A stretch of DNA of 64,000 nt from CALEMW01 sp964343835 (lineage in GTDB: Bacteria > Krumholzibacteriota > Krumholzibacteriia > LZORAL124-64-63), in contig CAYFKR010000001.1 of the NCBI GenBank assembly GCA_964343835.1, positions 62,001 through 126,000 on the forward strand, given 5' to 3'. Each line of letters opens with the position of its first letter. Position 1 is the first letter of the stretch. This document shows positions 34,042 through 44,500 of the stretch, piece by piece. The notes under the pieces are model-generated. The model did no database searches, was not told the DNA's origin, and saw nothing but the letters and a program-made list of their open reading frames with translations. The position numbers and the translations under genes were made by a program.

Positions 34042-36846
34042 CTACTTCAACAGCGTCACGCGGGTCGTCGCGACCCCGCCGTCGGCCCCGCGCACCCGCA
34101 CCAGGTAGGTGCCGGTGGGCAGGGTGCGGCCGGCGTCGTCGCGGCCGTCCCAGGTCACGAGGTTCACGCCGGCGTTGGCCCGGCCGTCGAAGAGGCGGCG
34201 CACGGCGCGGCCGCGGGCGTCGTGGACCGTCACCACGGCCTGGCCGTCGCGCGGGGCGCTCCAGCTCACCGTCGTGGACGGGTTGAACGGGTTGGGATGG
34301 GCCTTCACGGCGAGGCCGGGGCCGGGCAGGTCGTCCACGCCCACGATGGTGTCGCCGGTGTCGAAGGTCACGTCGTCCAGGAAGAAGCCCACGTCGTTCA
34401 CGTAGTCGTCCGAGCCGAACAGGAAGCTCAGCTCGAAGGGCTGGCCGATCCAGGCGGTCATGTCCACCACCGAACCCACCCAGCCGCCGCTGTTGCCGGA
34501 CCAGCCGGGAGCGTTGTTCAGGCCCGGCAGGGCCAGGTGCGAGTAGCCGTTCATGGGGGTCAGGAGCTCCCAGTCCACGTCGTGGCGCATGCGCAGGTTC
34601 ACGCCGTCCCAGCCGTCCTCGAGCTGGCTCCAGGTGTGGAAGCTGAGGTGGAGCTGGTCGCCGGTCCAGAAGGTGAGGCTGGGGGACTGGAGGCTGCCGC
34701 CCTCGGCGTCGTTGTAGTTGGCGTCCATGCCCACGCCCCAGCAGCCGCCGGGGCTCCAGGAGGCCGACGGGCCGGTGGTGGGGGTGCCCCATGCCCACGA
34801 CGGGCCGACGGCGGTCCAGCCGCCGGCGGAGGCGAAGCTCTGGGTGGTGAAGCGCAGTTCGGGGTAGACGGGATACACGCCGCCGCCGGGGTCGAAGGGC
34901 GTGACGCTCAGGTAGTCGGCGCCGAAGTAGGGCACGCCGTCCACCAGCAGCTCCACGGTCTTGCCCACCGGCACGCCGGGGATGGAGAAGGAGCCGTCGC
35001 CGCCGGCGACGGCGGCGGTCAGGGGCACGTCCAGGGGCGTGACCCGCGCACCCGCCACGCTGATGGGCACCGTGCCCACCACCTTGCCCTGCAGGGCGAC
35101 GGTCGGCAAGGCGGTCATCACGGCGTCGCCGTTCACGGTGCCGCCGGCGGTGACGGTCAGGCCCACCGTGGCGTCTTCGTGGTAGTACTCGCTGAACTCC
35201 AGGGTGACCGCGCCCACGGGCATGCCCAGGGTGTAGGCGCCCGTTGCGTCGGTCTTCGTGGAGCGGCTGCTGCCCTGGACCTGCACCAGCACGCCCTCGA
35301 TGGGCAGGCCGCTGCCGAGCGCCGTCACGGTGCCGCTGACCACGCCGATGCCCGCCTGCACCGTCGTCCACGCGGCGTCGATGTTCGGGCGCGGGCCGAT
35401 CAGCCACGGATCAGGCAGCTGCGGGGTGCCGGTGTCGTGGAGCATGTCGCGCATGAGGCCGGCGTCCAGCACCGTGGCGAGCTGGTCCTTGACCATGCCC
35501 TGCACGCTCACCACCGCTCCCACCACGATGGGCGAGGCGCTCGAGGTGCCGCCGAAGGTGGCCGTGTACCACTCCTCCTCGGGGAAGCCGCCCGCCGAGC
35601 CCTGGAGCCCGCCGTAGCCGCAGGTCACCACGTTGCTGCCCCAGCCGTTCAGGTCCACGCGCACGCCGTGATTGGTGAACCACTCGGGGTCCGAGGTCGC
35701 ATCGCCGGCGCCCACCATGATGGCCCCGGAGTGGCGGTAGGCGGGATCGAAGAGGGAGCCGTAGACGGGGTCGTCGTAGTCCTGCTGGCCATTGCCGGCG
35801 GCCTCCACCACGATGCGCCCGGCGGCCGTGGCCACCTGGATCGCGTCGAAGTTGTCCTGCCAGTACTCCATGGCCACGTAGCCGTACTGGCCGCTGCCGT
35901 TGGCGTTGGGGCCGGGGGCGTGGAGCTCGATGAGGATCACGTCGCCCGCCGAGGTGGCCGCCGTGGCCGTGCTCAGGGCGCTGGGGACCGACTGGCCGGC
36001 GATGGACGCGGCGCCCACCTCGCAGGCCGGGGCGATGCCGGTCACGCCGTACCCGTTGTCCGAACCGCGGATCTCACCCAGCACGGCGGTGCCGTGATCG
36101 CGCCAGCCCTGGTCGGCGTACTGGCCGCCGCTCTCGTGGAAGGGGGCGGGCAGGTCCTCGTGGTCCCACAGCCAGGCGCCCTCGATGTCCACCACCTTCA
36201 CGCCCGCGCCGTCGGCGCCCGGCAGGCCCTGCACCGCCAGGGCGTGCACGCCCTGCACGTTGTCCAGGTAGCCCTGCTGGGCGGTGAAGTCGGGGGTGAC
36301 CTTGTCGGGCGAGGCTGCCACCTCGGGGAACTCCTGGGGCGTGTACGTGCCGGTGAAGGCGTCGAAGCCCAGGGCCGCGGGCACGGCCTTCGGCTCCAGG
36401 AACGCCGTCTCCACGGCGGGGTCGGCCATCAGCTCGCGCACGATGCGGCGCAGCCCCTGGAGGTCGCCGGCGGACAGGCCGGGGTCGAACTCCGCATAGG
36501 CGGACAGGCGCGGCAGCGCGTGGCCCGACTTGACCGCGGCGTCGGCGCGCTCGGCGTCGAGCTCGGCCACGGGACGGTCGAAGCGTCGTTCCCAGCGGGC
36601 GCCGGGGGCCACGCGGGCCAGCAGGTCGTTCAGGCGACCGCGGTCCTTGGAGGCGGCTTCGAGGCGACCGCCGTCGTGGACGGTCACGCCGCCGTCGTCG
36701 TGGAATTTCACTACCACGATGCCGGTGGGGGCGGGGGTCGCGGCCACGGCTGCGGGGCCGCGCAAGACCTCGCGCGCGAGGGGTGCGGACAGGGCGGCGC
36801 CGGCGGCGCAGAGGACCGCGGCGATCGTCAGGATGCGTCGGAGCAT
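34042..36846 (-). CDS. Secreted S8 subtilisin-like serine protease with CarboxypepD-reg-like repeats and sorting module
   Basis: 934 residues; GGGAGAG precedes the ATG. Signal peptide at 1-20 and a pro-region to about 190. The S8 catalytic set is complete: Asp220 (VVDIEGAW), His251 (DHGTAVLG), oxyanion Asn352 (EAAGNGQQ), Ser435 (GGTSSASP). The Asp lies in a DIEG context rather than the usual D(S/T)G. After the peptidase come two or three carboxypeptidase-regulatory-like units (VSGTVTALGSGLPIEGVLVQ; VALQGKVVGTVPISVAGARV), a jelly-roll-like domain with WAWGTPTTGPSASWSPGGCW, and the NPFNP sorting module ending RVTLLK. It should be an exported surface protease. It is divergent from the thioredoxin-like gene. 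Confidence 0.92.
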   Translation of the reverse strand: MLRRILTIAAVLCAAGAALSAPLAREVLRGPAAVAATPAPTGIVVVKFHDDGGVTVHDGGRLEAASKDRGRLNDLLARVAPGARWERRFDRPVAELDAERADAAVKSGHALPRLSAYAEFDPGLSAGDLQGLRRIVRELMADPAVETAFLEPKAVPAALGFDAFTGTYTPQEFPEVAASPDKVTPDFTAQQGYLDNVQGVHALAVQGLPGADGAGVKVVDIEGAWLWDHEDLPAPFHESGGQYADQGWRDHGTAVLGEIRGSDNGYGVTGIAPACEVGAASIAGQSVPSALSTATAATSAGDVILIELHAPGPNANGSGQYGYVAMEYWQDNFDAIQVATAAGRIVVEAAGNGQQDYDDPVYGSLFDPAYRHSGAIMVGAGDATSDPEWFTNHGVRVDLNGWGSNVVTCGYGGLQGSAGGFPEEEWYTATFGGTSSASPIVVGAVVSVQGMVKDQLATVLDAGLMRDMLHDTGTPQLPDPWLIGPRPNIDAAWTTVQAGIGVVSGTVTALGSGLPIEGVLVQVQGSSRSTKTDATGAYTLGMPVGAVTLEFSEYYHEDATVGLTVTAGGTVNGDAVMTALPTVALQGKVVGTVPISVAGARVTPLDVPLTAAVAGGDGSFSIPGVPVGKTVELLVDGVPYFGADYLSVTPFDPGGGVYPVYPELRFTTQSFASAGGWTAVGPSWAWGTPTTGPSASWSPGGCWGVGMDANYNDAEGGSLQSPSLTFWTGDQLHLSFHTWSQLEDGWDGVNLRMRHDVDWELLTPMNGYSHLALPGLNNAPGWSGNSGGWVGSVVDMTAWIGQPFELSFLFGSDDYVNDVGFFLDDVTFDTGDTIVGVDDLPGPGLAVKAHPNPFNPSTTVSWSAPRDGQAVVTVHDARGRAVRRLFDGRANAGVNLVTWDGRDDAGRTLPTGTYLVRVRGADGGVATTRVTLLK

Positions 36847-36875
36847 GAGGCTCTCCCGGGTTGGCGACGGGAAAC

Positions 36876-36902
36876 ATGGGTTCCACGAGGCGGGAAACCC
36901 AT
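36876..36902. promoter_or_regulatory. Inverted/direct repeats in a divergent promoter region
   Basis: ATGGGTT (36876-36882) and AACCCAT (36896-36902) form a perfect 7-bp inverted repeat. CGGGAAAC also occurs as a direct repeat about two helical turns apart (first copy 36869-36876, second 36891-36898). The elements adjoin a TATACT at 36903-36908, so an operator acting on the plus-strand gene is possible. Confidence 0.32.
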
Positions 36903-36960
36903 TATACTGTCGATCCGTCGGTCCGGGCAACAGCGCGCGGACCCATCCCGGAGGTTCCAC

Positions 36961-37530
36961 GTGACCCGCACGATCATCACGATCGCCCTGCTGCTGGCGG
37001 CGGTCTGCGCCTTCGCGGCCGACGAGGCCGCTCCCGAGTTCCCCGTCGACGTGCTCGAAGGGGAGAAGGGCCCCTACCTGATGGGTCCCATGACCCGCGA
37101 TGCCTGGCTCGATTTCGCCCCCGAGCTGGACGCCGAATACCAGGACTACCTGCCCGCCGACGACCAGGTCCGCGCCCTCTCCTACCTGGAGCACGACGTG
37201 ACCATCACCTGCGTGCTCGGCACCTGGTGCCACGACTCCCAGCGCGAGGTGCCCCGCTTCTGGAAGCTCCTCGACGAGATCGCCCTGCCCGGCCTCGAGC
37301 TGGTGATGGTGGGCGTGGGCCGCACCGACGCCCCCGAGGCCCTGGCCTGGCAGGCCGACCACGGCGTGACCCCCGGCTACCGCGAGCGTTTCGGCATCGA
37401 GTACGTTCCCACGTTCATCGTGTCGGTGGACGGGGAGGAGCTGGGCCGCATCATCGAGACCCCGACCGTCTCCCTCGAAGCCGACCTGGCCGAGATCCTG
37501 GGCGTGCGCCCCACGCCCGCCTGGCACTGA
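36961..37530 (+). CDS. Exported thioredoxin-fold protein with single active-site Cys (WCHDS)
   Basis: 189 residues from the GTG at 36961 (GGAGG eight bases upstream). Signal peptide IITIALLLAAVCAFAA|DEAAP. Thioredoxin-like core: ITCVLGTWCHDSQREVPRF around Cys90 and a cis-Pro strand in YVPTFIVSVDG. The second Cys of CxxC is Ser, which is normal for the WCxDS thioredoxin-like group and argues against disulfide exchange of the usual kind. It is a plausible periplasmic single-cysteine redox or binding protein. The aminopeptidase gene follows after 35 bases and may be cotranscribed. Confidence 0.82.
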   Translation: MTRTIITIALLLAAVCAFAADEAAPEFPVDVLEGEKGPYLMGPMTRDAWLDFAPELDAEYQDYLPADDQVRALSYLEHDVTITCVLGTWCHDSQREVPRFWKLLDEIALPGLELVMVGVGRTDAPEALAWQADHGVTPGYRERFGIEYVPTFIVSVDGEELGRIIETPTVSLEADLAEILGVRPTPAWH

Positions 37531-37565
37531 ACCGAACCTTCACCCGAACCCGGCGAGGAACCGAC

Positions 37566-39353
37566 GTGACCACCCGCGAGAAGCTCCAGGCCCTGCGCAA
37601 GCTGATGTCCCAGAACAAGATCGACGCCTACTACGTGCCGAGCGTCGACCCCCACCAGAGCGAGTACGTGCCCGCCTGCTGGCAGCGCCGTGCCTGGCTC
37701 AGCGGCTTCACCGGCTCCATGGGCGACGTGCTGGTCACGGCGAAGAAGGCCGGCCTGTGGGTCGACTCGCGGTACTGGCTCCAGGCTGATGAGCAGACCG
37801 GCGGCAGCGGCATGGACGTGTTCCACCTGGGTGCGCCCGGCGTGCCGTCGCTGATGGAATGGGCGGGCAAGACGCTGAAGAAGGGGCAGACCCTGGGCGT
37901 GGACCCGCAGATCATGTCGCTGGCCGCGGCCGACGATTTCGAGGCCGCCCTGGGCGCCGTGGGCGTGAAGGTGAAGTACGTGGCGAAGAACCTGATCGAC
38001 CCGCTGTGGACCGACCGCCCCGCGCCGTCGGACGCGCCGGTCGTCGCCCACGGGCCGAAGTACGCCGGCGAGAACACGGCGTCCAAGCTGTCCCGTGTGC
38101 GCGCCGCCATGAAGGACCAGGGCGCCAAGGCCCACGTGATCGGCGCCCTCGACGTGATCGCCTGGCTGTTCAACATCCGCAGCCGCGACATCGACTACAC
38201 GCCGGTGACCATCGCCTATGCCGTGGTCACCGACCGCGGTGCCGCCATCCACTGCGACCTGGCCAAGGTGGGCAAGGGCGTGCGCTCGGCGCTCAAGGGC
38301 AAGGCCGTCTTCAAGCCTTACGAGGCCATGGGCGACACCCTCGACGCGCTCAGGAAAAAGAAGCAGCCGGTGCTGGTGGACCCCGCCACCACCAACCGTT
38401 GGGTGGCCGATCGCCTCAAGGGCTGCGAGCTGATCGAGGCCGAGGCCCCGGCCGTGTTCATGAAGTCCATCAAGAACGACGTGCAGATCAGGGGCATCAA
38501 GGCCGCCCACGTCCGCGACGGCGCGGCCATGGTGAAGTTCCTGAAGTGGCTCGGGACGGCGGTGCCCGAGGGTGGCGTGGACGAGATTTCCGCGTCTGAT
38601 CGTCTGCGCGCCTTCCGCGCCGAGCAGGACCTGTTCCGCGACGAGAGCTTCGGCCCCATCAGCGGTTATGCGGGCCACGGCGCCATCGTGCACTACTCGG
38701 CCACGCCCGAGAGCGCGTCGAAGCTGAAGCCGAAGGGCGTGTACCTGATCGATTCGGGCGGCCAGTACCTGGACGGCACCACCGACATCACCCGTACCGT
38801 GGCCCTCGGCCCCGTGCCCAAGCGCGCCCGCACCATGTTCACCCGCGTGCTCCAGGGCGTGATCGCCCTGACCACCACGCCCTTCCCCGCCGGCATGAGC
38901 GGCCTGCGCCTGGAGATCCTCGCGCACCGCGCCCTGCTGGAGGAGGGCGTGACCTACGGCCACGGCACCGGTCACGGCGTGGGCCACTACCTGGGCGTGC
39001 ACGAGGGGCCCATGGGCGTTTCGCCGAGGCCGGCCGCCAACGCGGTGCTCCACGCCGGGCAGTTCCTGTCCATCGAGCCGGGTCACTACGAGGCCGGCAA
39101 GTTCGGCATCCGCATCGAGAATCTGGCCTTCGTGGCCCGCGACGAGAAGCGCTCCACGCCCGAGCAGGAGTGGCTGCGCTGGGACACGGTGACGCTGTGC
39201 CCCATCGACCGCTCCATGATCGATACGGCCCTGATGAGCGCCGACGAGATCGCCTGGGTCGACGCCTACCACAAGCGCGTGATGCGTGAGGTGGGGCCGT
39301 TGCTGGACAAGTCGCACAAGGCTTGGTTGCGGGAGGCGACGCGGCCTCTGTAG
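37566..39353 (+). CDS. Xaa-Pro aminopeptidase (aminopeptidase P, M24B)
   Basis: 595 residues from a GTG with GAGGA upstream. It has the three-part layout of the large M24B enzymes: two creatinase-N-like domains (VPSVDPHQSEYVPACWQRR; GFTGSMGDVLVTAKKAGLW) and a C-terminal pita-bread domain. All five metal ligands are present: Asp396 and Asp407 in DSGGQYLDGTTDITRT, His470 in GHGTGHGVGHYLGVHEGP, Glu504 in SIEPGHYE and Glu518 in IRIENL, with spacings matching the human cytosolic enzyme. It removes N-terminal residues preceding proline, probably in the cytoplasm since no signal peptide is seen. Confidence 0.95.
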   Translation: MTTREKLQALRKLMSQNKIDAYYVPSVDPHQSEYVPACWQRRAWLSGFTGSMGDVLVTAKKAGLWVDSRYWLQADEQTGGSGMDVFHLGAPGVPSLMEWAGKTLKKGQTLGVDPQIMSLAAADDFEAALGAVGVKVKYVAKNLIDPLWTDRPAPSDAPVVAHGPKYAGENTASKLSRVRAAMKDQGAKAHVIGALDVIAWLFNIRSRDIDYTPVTIAYAVVTDRGAAIHCDLAKVGKGVRSALKGKAVFKPYEAMGDTLDALRKKKQPVLVDPATTNRWVADRLKGCELIEAEAPAVFMKSIKNDVQIRGIKAAHVRDGAAMVKFLKWLGTAVPEGGVDEISASDRLRAFRAEQDLFRDESFGPISGYAGHGAIVHYSATPESASKLKPKGVYLIDSGGQYLDGTTDITRTVALGPVPKRARTMFTRVLQGVIALTTTPFPAGMSGLRLEILAHRALLEEGVTYGHGTGHGVGHYLGVHEGPMGVSPRPAANAVLHAGQFLSIEPGHYEAGKFGIRIENLAFVARDEKRSTPEQEWLRWDTVTLCPIDRSMIDTALMSADEIAWVDAYHKRVMREVGPLLDKSHKAWLREATRPL

Positions 39354-39368
39354 GCAGCGTCGATCGGC

Positions 39369-40277
39369 GTGACGTCCCACCTGGGTGAGATCCTAGCAAT
39401 CGCCACCGCCCTGACCTGGGCCTTCGGCGCCACCCTCTTCGGCATGGCCGGCCGGCGCAGCAGCGCCGTGCTGGTCAATGCCGTGAGGCTGCCGGCCGGG
39501 GCGATCCTGCTTTGGCTGGCGTGGGTGGCCACCACCCGCTCGCTGTGGCCCGAGGGTTTCACCGCCGAGCAGCACCTGTGGCTGGGCATCAGCGGCTCGC
39601 TGGGCCTCACCGTCGGCGACTCCTTCTACTACAAGGGCATCATGCTGGCCGGACCGCGGCGGGCGTCGCTCATGCTGGCGGCCACGCCGGTGGTGGCGGC
39701 GTTGGTGGCGTGGCCGGTGCTGGGGGAGGCGCTGGACGCGCAGGCCATCGTGGGCATCGGCATCGTGCTCGGGGGCATCCTGCTGGCGGTCCTGGGGCGC
39801 GACCCCGGCGCCGGCGAGCACCGCGACCTGCCCCGCCGCGACATCCTGCTGGGGCTCGGAGCGGCGCTGGTGTGCGCGGTGGCGTCGGCGGTGGGCAACG
39901 TGCTGGCCAAGCTCGGCATGCCGGGCGACACGTCGCCCCTCGGCGCCTCGCTGGTGCGGGGCTGGTGGGCGGTGTTCGCCATGGCGCTGTTCCTGACGAC
40001 GAGGCGATCGGCCCTGACGAACGTCGGCGCGCTGCGCCGGCCGGATGTCTGGCGCCCCATGTCCGTGGCCGTGGTCATCGGGCCGTTCCTGGGCATGTGG
40101 ATGGCCGTCACGTCCCTCAAGCTCACCGAGGTGGGGGTGGCGTCGGTGCTCATGAACACCGTGCCCCTGACGGTGATGCTGCCGGCGTGGATCTTCCACC
40201 GGGACCGGCCGTCGGCGTCGTCGCTCGTCGGGGTGGCGGTGGCGTTGGTGGGTGGGGCGGTGCTGATGCTGCGCTGA
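39369..40277 (+). CDS. EamA/DMT-superfamily transporter
   Basis: 302 residues starting at a GTG, about ten membrane helices in two EamA repeats (1-140 and 155-300). Repeat markers are ALTWAFGATLFGMAG with the following AVRLPAGAILLWL, and a second set ASAVGNVLAKLG and VASVLMNTVPLTVMLPAWIF. This family exports or exchanges metabolites; the substrate is not readable. It starts 15 bases after the aminopeptidase stop, so it is probably in the same transcript. Confidence 0.9.
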   Translation: MTSHLGEILAIATALTWAFGATLFGMAGRRSSAVLVNAVRLPAGAILLWLAWVATTRSLWPEGFTAEQHLWLGISGSLGLTVGDSFYYKGIMLAGPRRASLMLAATPVVAALVAWPVLGEALDAQAIVGIGIVLGGILLAVLGRDPGAGEHRDLPRRDILLGLGAALVCAVASAVGNVLAKLGMPGDTSPLGASLVRGWWAVFAMALFLTTRRSALTNVGALRRPDVWRPMSVAVVIGPFLGMWMAVTSLKLTEVGVASVLMNTVPLTVMLPAWIFHRDRPSASSLVGVAVALVGGAVLMLR

Positions 40278-40350
40278 TTTGCGGGTTTCGTGGTTTTCTG
40301 CGATCATAGTCCGGTTCCAGCCATCGATCCGGTCCACATCCCAGACAGGC

Positions 40351-41589
40351 ATGACCGACCCCCTGCCGTCCCGGAGGCCCTTGTTGACCCGCACCCGTCG
40401 CACCCGCCTGGCGATCATCGCCGGCGCCATCCTGGTGACTCCCGCGGTCCTGCTGGCCCTCAAGGTGATCGTCACCGACCATGCCGGCCTGTGGTTCCCC
40501 GCCCAGGTCCGCGACGAGCTCTCCGGCCGCCACCGCGACGGCGATGCCACCGAGCACATGATCGTGCTGCTGGCCGACCACTGGGAGCCCGGCAACGGCG
40601 AGGGGGCCGAGGCCGCCGCCAGGGCCTGGATCGACGGCTTCCGCGAGATCTCGGCCCGCAACGTCGACTCGCGCGGCCGCCCGTTCCGCTACTCCTGGTT
40701 CTACCCCATCGACCACGGCAGCCCGGCCGTCATGGACCGGCTGACCGACGCCGTCCGCGAGGGGCTGGGCGAGGTGGAGGTGCACTGGCACCACCACCAC
40801 GACGACTCCGCCGCCTTCGAGCGCGACCTCGTCGCCGGCCTGGCCGACTTCCGCGCCGCCGGCCTGCTGCCCGAGACCCCCGACGGCCTCCGCTGGGCCT
40901 TCGTCCACGGCAACTGGGCCCTGGACAACAGCATCGAGGGGCAGTGCGGGGTGGACGACGAGATCGCCATCCTGCAGCGCCACGGCTGCTACATGGACAT
41001 GACCTTCCCGGCGCTGCTCATGCCGTCCAACCCGCGGATCATCAACCGGCTGCTACGCTTCGACGCGAGCCCCGGTCCCCGTTCCTACGACGTCGCCCGC
41101 GAGGTCCACGTGGGCGGCGACGACGACGGCTTCCTCCTGTTTCAGGGCCCCCTGGGCATCGACCCCGCCGGCGGTCCCGTCTTCGTGGAATACGCCGCCC
41201 TGGACGACGCCGTCGGTACCGGCCTGGCCGGCCGCGTGGCTCGCCCCGGTTCGCCCCGGGAGTACTTCCTGGAGAACCGCGTGAGGTTCTGGCACCGGGC
41301 GGGGATCGGCGTGGCGGGACGGCCCGAATGGACCTTCGTGAAGCTGCACGCCCACGGCATGGAGCATGCGGACCTGATGCTCGGGGGGTTGCTGGACGCG
41401 GCCCTGGAGGAGCTGAAGCGCTACGCCGTGGAGCAGGACATCGTGCTGCACTACGTGACCGCCCGCGAGGCCTACAACCTGGTCCGGGCGGCCGAACGGG
41501 GTCTCCTGGGAGACCCCGCCGACTTCTACGATCTGGAGATTCCCCCGGCGCCGGCGGCGCAGGGGGTTGCGATCAACGCAGGAGCATGA
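40351..41589 (+). CDS. Membrane-anchored polysaccharide-deacetylase-like protein
   Basis: 412 residues from the ATG at 40351; a TTG at 40381 is an alternative, and the first bases lack a strong ribosome binding site. One N-terminal membrane helix (LAIIAGAILVTPAVLLALKV) anchors an extracytoplasmic domain with features of the glycoside hydrolase/deacetylase beta/alpha barrel: IVLLADHWEPGNGEG, RYSWFYPIDHG, VEVHWHHHHDDS and WAFVHGNWALDNS. The His/Asp clusters resemble metal-binding NodB motifs, but the classical TFDD is absent, so the activity is uncertain. The 3' end overlaps the convergent gene by 17 bases. Confidence 0.7.
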   Translation: MTDPLPSRRPLLTRTRRTRLAIIAGAILVTPAVLLALKVIVTDHAGLWFPAQVRDELSGRHRDGDATEHMIVLLADHWEPGNGEGAEAAARAWIDGFREISARNVDSRGRPFRYSWFYPIDHGSPAVMDRLTDAVREGLGEVEVHWHHHHDDSAAFERDLVAGLADFRAAGLLPETPDGLRWAFVHGNWALDNSIEGQCGVDDEIAILQRHGCYMDMTFPALLMPSNPRIINRLLRFDASPGPRSYDVAREVHVGGDDDGFLLFQGPLGIDPAGGPVFVEYAALDDAVGTGLAGRVARPGSPREYFLENRVRFWHRAGIGVAGRPEWTFVKLHAHGMEHADLMLGGLLDAALEELKRYAVEQDIVLHYVTAREAYNLVRAAERGLLGDPADFYDLEIPPAPAAQGVAINAGA

Positions 41590-44500
41590 TCCTGCGGGCG
41601 TCCGCTTCCTTCCCCGTCTCCAGCCTCACCACATAGCTTCCCGACGCCACCGCGCGGCCCCGGCCGTCGCGGCCGTGCCACGTGACCTCGTGGGCGCCGG
41701 CCTGCAGCGACTCGTCGCGCAGGCGCGTGACCAGGCGGCCGTCCAGGGCGTACACCGAGACCTTCGCCCGGCCGGGCTCGGCCAGGGTGAAGCGGATGGT
41801 GGTGGCCGGGTTGAAGGGGTTGGGCACGTTGGCCTGGAGGGCCGTGCGCAGCACCGGGATCGTGACCGGCGAGCTGGTGAAGAGCTCCACGTCCACGCCG
41901 TCGGACTCCAGGATCACCCGGTAGTCGTAGGTGCGGCCGGGCACGGCGCCGGCGTCGGTCCAGGTCCAGGCGTTGCCGTCGGGGACGGGCGCGCCGGAAA
42001 CGGGCGCGAACCAGCCCTGGAGGGCGTCGCGGCGCTCCACGCGGAACGCGTCGCCGGACACGGGGTCGTGGAGGCGCCAGTGCAGCTCGACCCGGCCGCC
42101 GTGGACGGCGATGGACTGGTCGGCCACCAGGGTGGGCACGATGTCGCTCTCGCTGACCAGCAGGGTCCGGTCCACGGGCAGGTCGTAGGAACGACCCACG
42201 CGGCCCGAGGGCCAGCGCACCTCGAGGGTGTCCACCACCGTGGCGGTGCCGATGCCGAAGTCGATCACGTGGGGCGCCCGGGACGGGCCGCCGGAGCCGT
42301 CGGTCATCTCGCGCATGATCCAGTTGCCGCCGGCGTGGATGCGGACGCGGGCGCCCAGGCCGTGCTCGTTGGACTCGTCGCCGTAGAGACGGATGCGCAG
42401 GCGGTGCATGGAACGCCAGTTATCGTTGTCGACCATGCGGACGTCCGCGGCGGCGGAGGTCACCACGTATTCGGGATCGCCGTCGATGTCCCAGTCGGCG
42501 GGCACCAGGCCCGTGGGGCTGTTGGTGCCGGTGATCATGGGGCAGGACTCGGAGTTGAAGTCGCCGGCGCCGTTGTTGAGCAGCACCAGGGGCTCCTGCA
42601 GGTCGTTGGCCAGGACCAGGTCCAGGTCGCCGTCCAGTTCCACGTCGAGCCAGCGGACGTCGCGGGTGTCGTCGTTGCCGGCCAGGGGGCCGCGGTTGTC
42701 GTCCACCAGCGTGCCTTCCTCGTTGCGGAAGAAGCGGTTGACGCCGCCGGCGTTGCCCAGGTAGAGGTCCAGGTCGCCGTCGCGGTCGGCGTCGCCCCAG
42801 GCGGCGGACGTGCCGTCGCCGGGGTCGGCCAGGGCGGTGGTGGAGACGTCGGTGAACGAGCCGCCGTCGTTGCGCAGCATGCGGTTGAGGTCGGCGTTGA
42901 CCACGTAGAGGTCCTGGTCGCCGTCGTCGTCGTAGTCGCCGATGGCCACGGCGCGGCCGTCGCCCGCGTCGGCGGCCACGGGGTCGCCGGCCTCGGCGAA
43001 CACGCCGCCGCCCTGGTTCATGAACAGGCGGTTGGCGCCGCCGGCGTTGACCAGGTAGAGGTCGGCCAGGCCGTCCAGGTCGGCGTCGAACCAGGCCGCG
43101 GCGCGGCCGTCGCCGGCGTCGTCGAGGGGCGGTGTCGTCACGTCCACGAACGAGCCGTCACCCTGGATCTCGTACAGGCGGTTGGCGCCGCCGGAGGCGA
43201 CGGCGTACACGTGGACCGGGCCGTCCGGGGCGATGGGGGAGGCGCACATGGAACGCACGTCCAGCGCGCCCACGTCCACGGAGCCGTCCTGCGTGAGCAC
43301 GCCGCCGGGACCGTTCATGTAGAGCGGCGCCGTGCCGTTGCCGTAGCCGACCAGGTCGGGGCGGCCGTCGTCGTCCACCCAGGTGGAGACGCCGCCCTGC
43401 AGGTCCTGGGCCGTGAGGTCGCCGTAGCTCCAGCTGCAGCCGGGGTCGCCGGAGTTGCACACGTTCTGCGCGATGCGCAGCTCGCCGTCGGCCTCGGGGA
43501 AGATGATCACGTCGTCGCGGATCATGACGCTGATGGCCTCGTCCACCGGCGACACGAAGCCCACCTTGACCGGGTTGTTCAGGTCGGTCACGTCGTGGAT
43601 CTCGCAGCCGGACCACTGGGTGGAGATGAACACGTTGGGGCGGTCCACGGCGATGGCCGAGGGGAAGCTCCGCAGCGTGATCTCCGAGGCCACGAAGGTC
43701 GACGGCACCTGGGTGACGTCCAGCACCAGGACCGTCTGCATGTCGGTGCGGAAGCCCACGCCCCCGTCCACCTCGAAGAATTCGTCGACGGGCACGTTGA
43801 TCTGGCCCAGCGAGGTGAGGGCGTCGGCGTCGATGCGGAAGACGCGCACGCCGTTGATGTTCTCGTTGCGCAGGTAGATCCGCCCCTCGTCGTAGCGGAT
43901 CCAGGTGTAGCCCAGGCCGACGAATCCCATGTCCTGCTCCACGGGCGAGACGGGGTCGGTGTAGTCCACGCGCTTGACCCGGTTCTCGGTGAGGAACCAC
44001 ACGGTGCTGCCCTCGGCCGTGAAGTGGAAGGTGGTCCAGGGCATGATCACGTCCGAGACCACGCTCGGGCTCATGGGATCGCTCACGTCGTAGCAGAGCA
44101 ACCGGCTGCCGCTGCGCACCACGAGCAGGTCGCCGTCGAGCATCGCCACGTCGCGCACGCTGAACCACACGTTGTCGGGGGGACGGAACGTCACGCCCAT
44201 GCGCGGGTCCGACGGGTCGCTCGTGTCGATCAGGATGAGGTCGCGGGACTTCACGATGCAGGTGACGTCGCGGCTGGCCACCGCATGGTCGGGGCGGACC
44301 TCGAAGTCCAGCAGCGACGCCAGGGGAGGCTCGGCCGCGGAGTCGTAGTAGTGCACGTCGTAGCCGTCGCCCACCAGGAACCCGTTCTCCGCCACGATCA
44401 CCTCGGGCATGAAGAAGTGCTCGAAATAGGCGGGCCCGGACCACACGTCGCCGTCGTTGAACTCCACATGGAAGACGCCGCGGGTCATGGACATGACCCA

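Noticed and set aside
42700..43150. Repeated DNA units as a satellite or CRISPR-like array
   Set aside because: They are imperfect coding repeats of the FG-GAP domain with calcium-site codons, not constant repeats with unique spacers.
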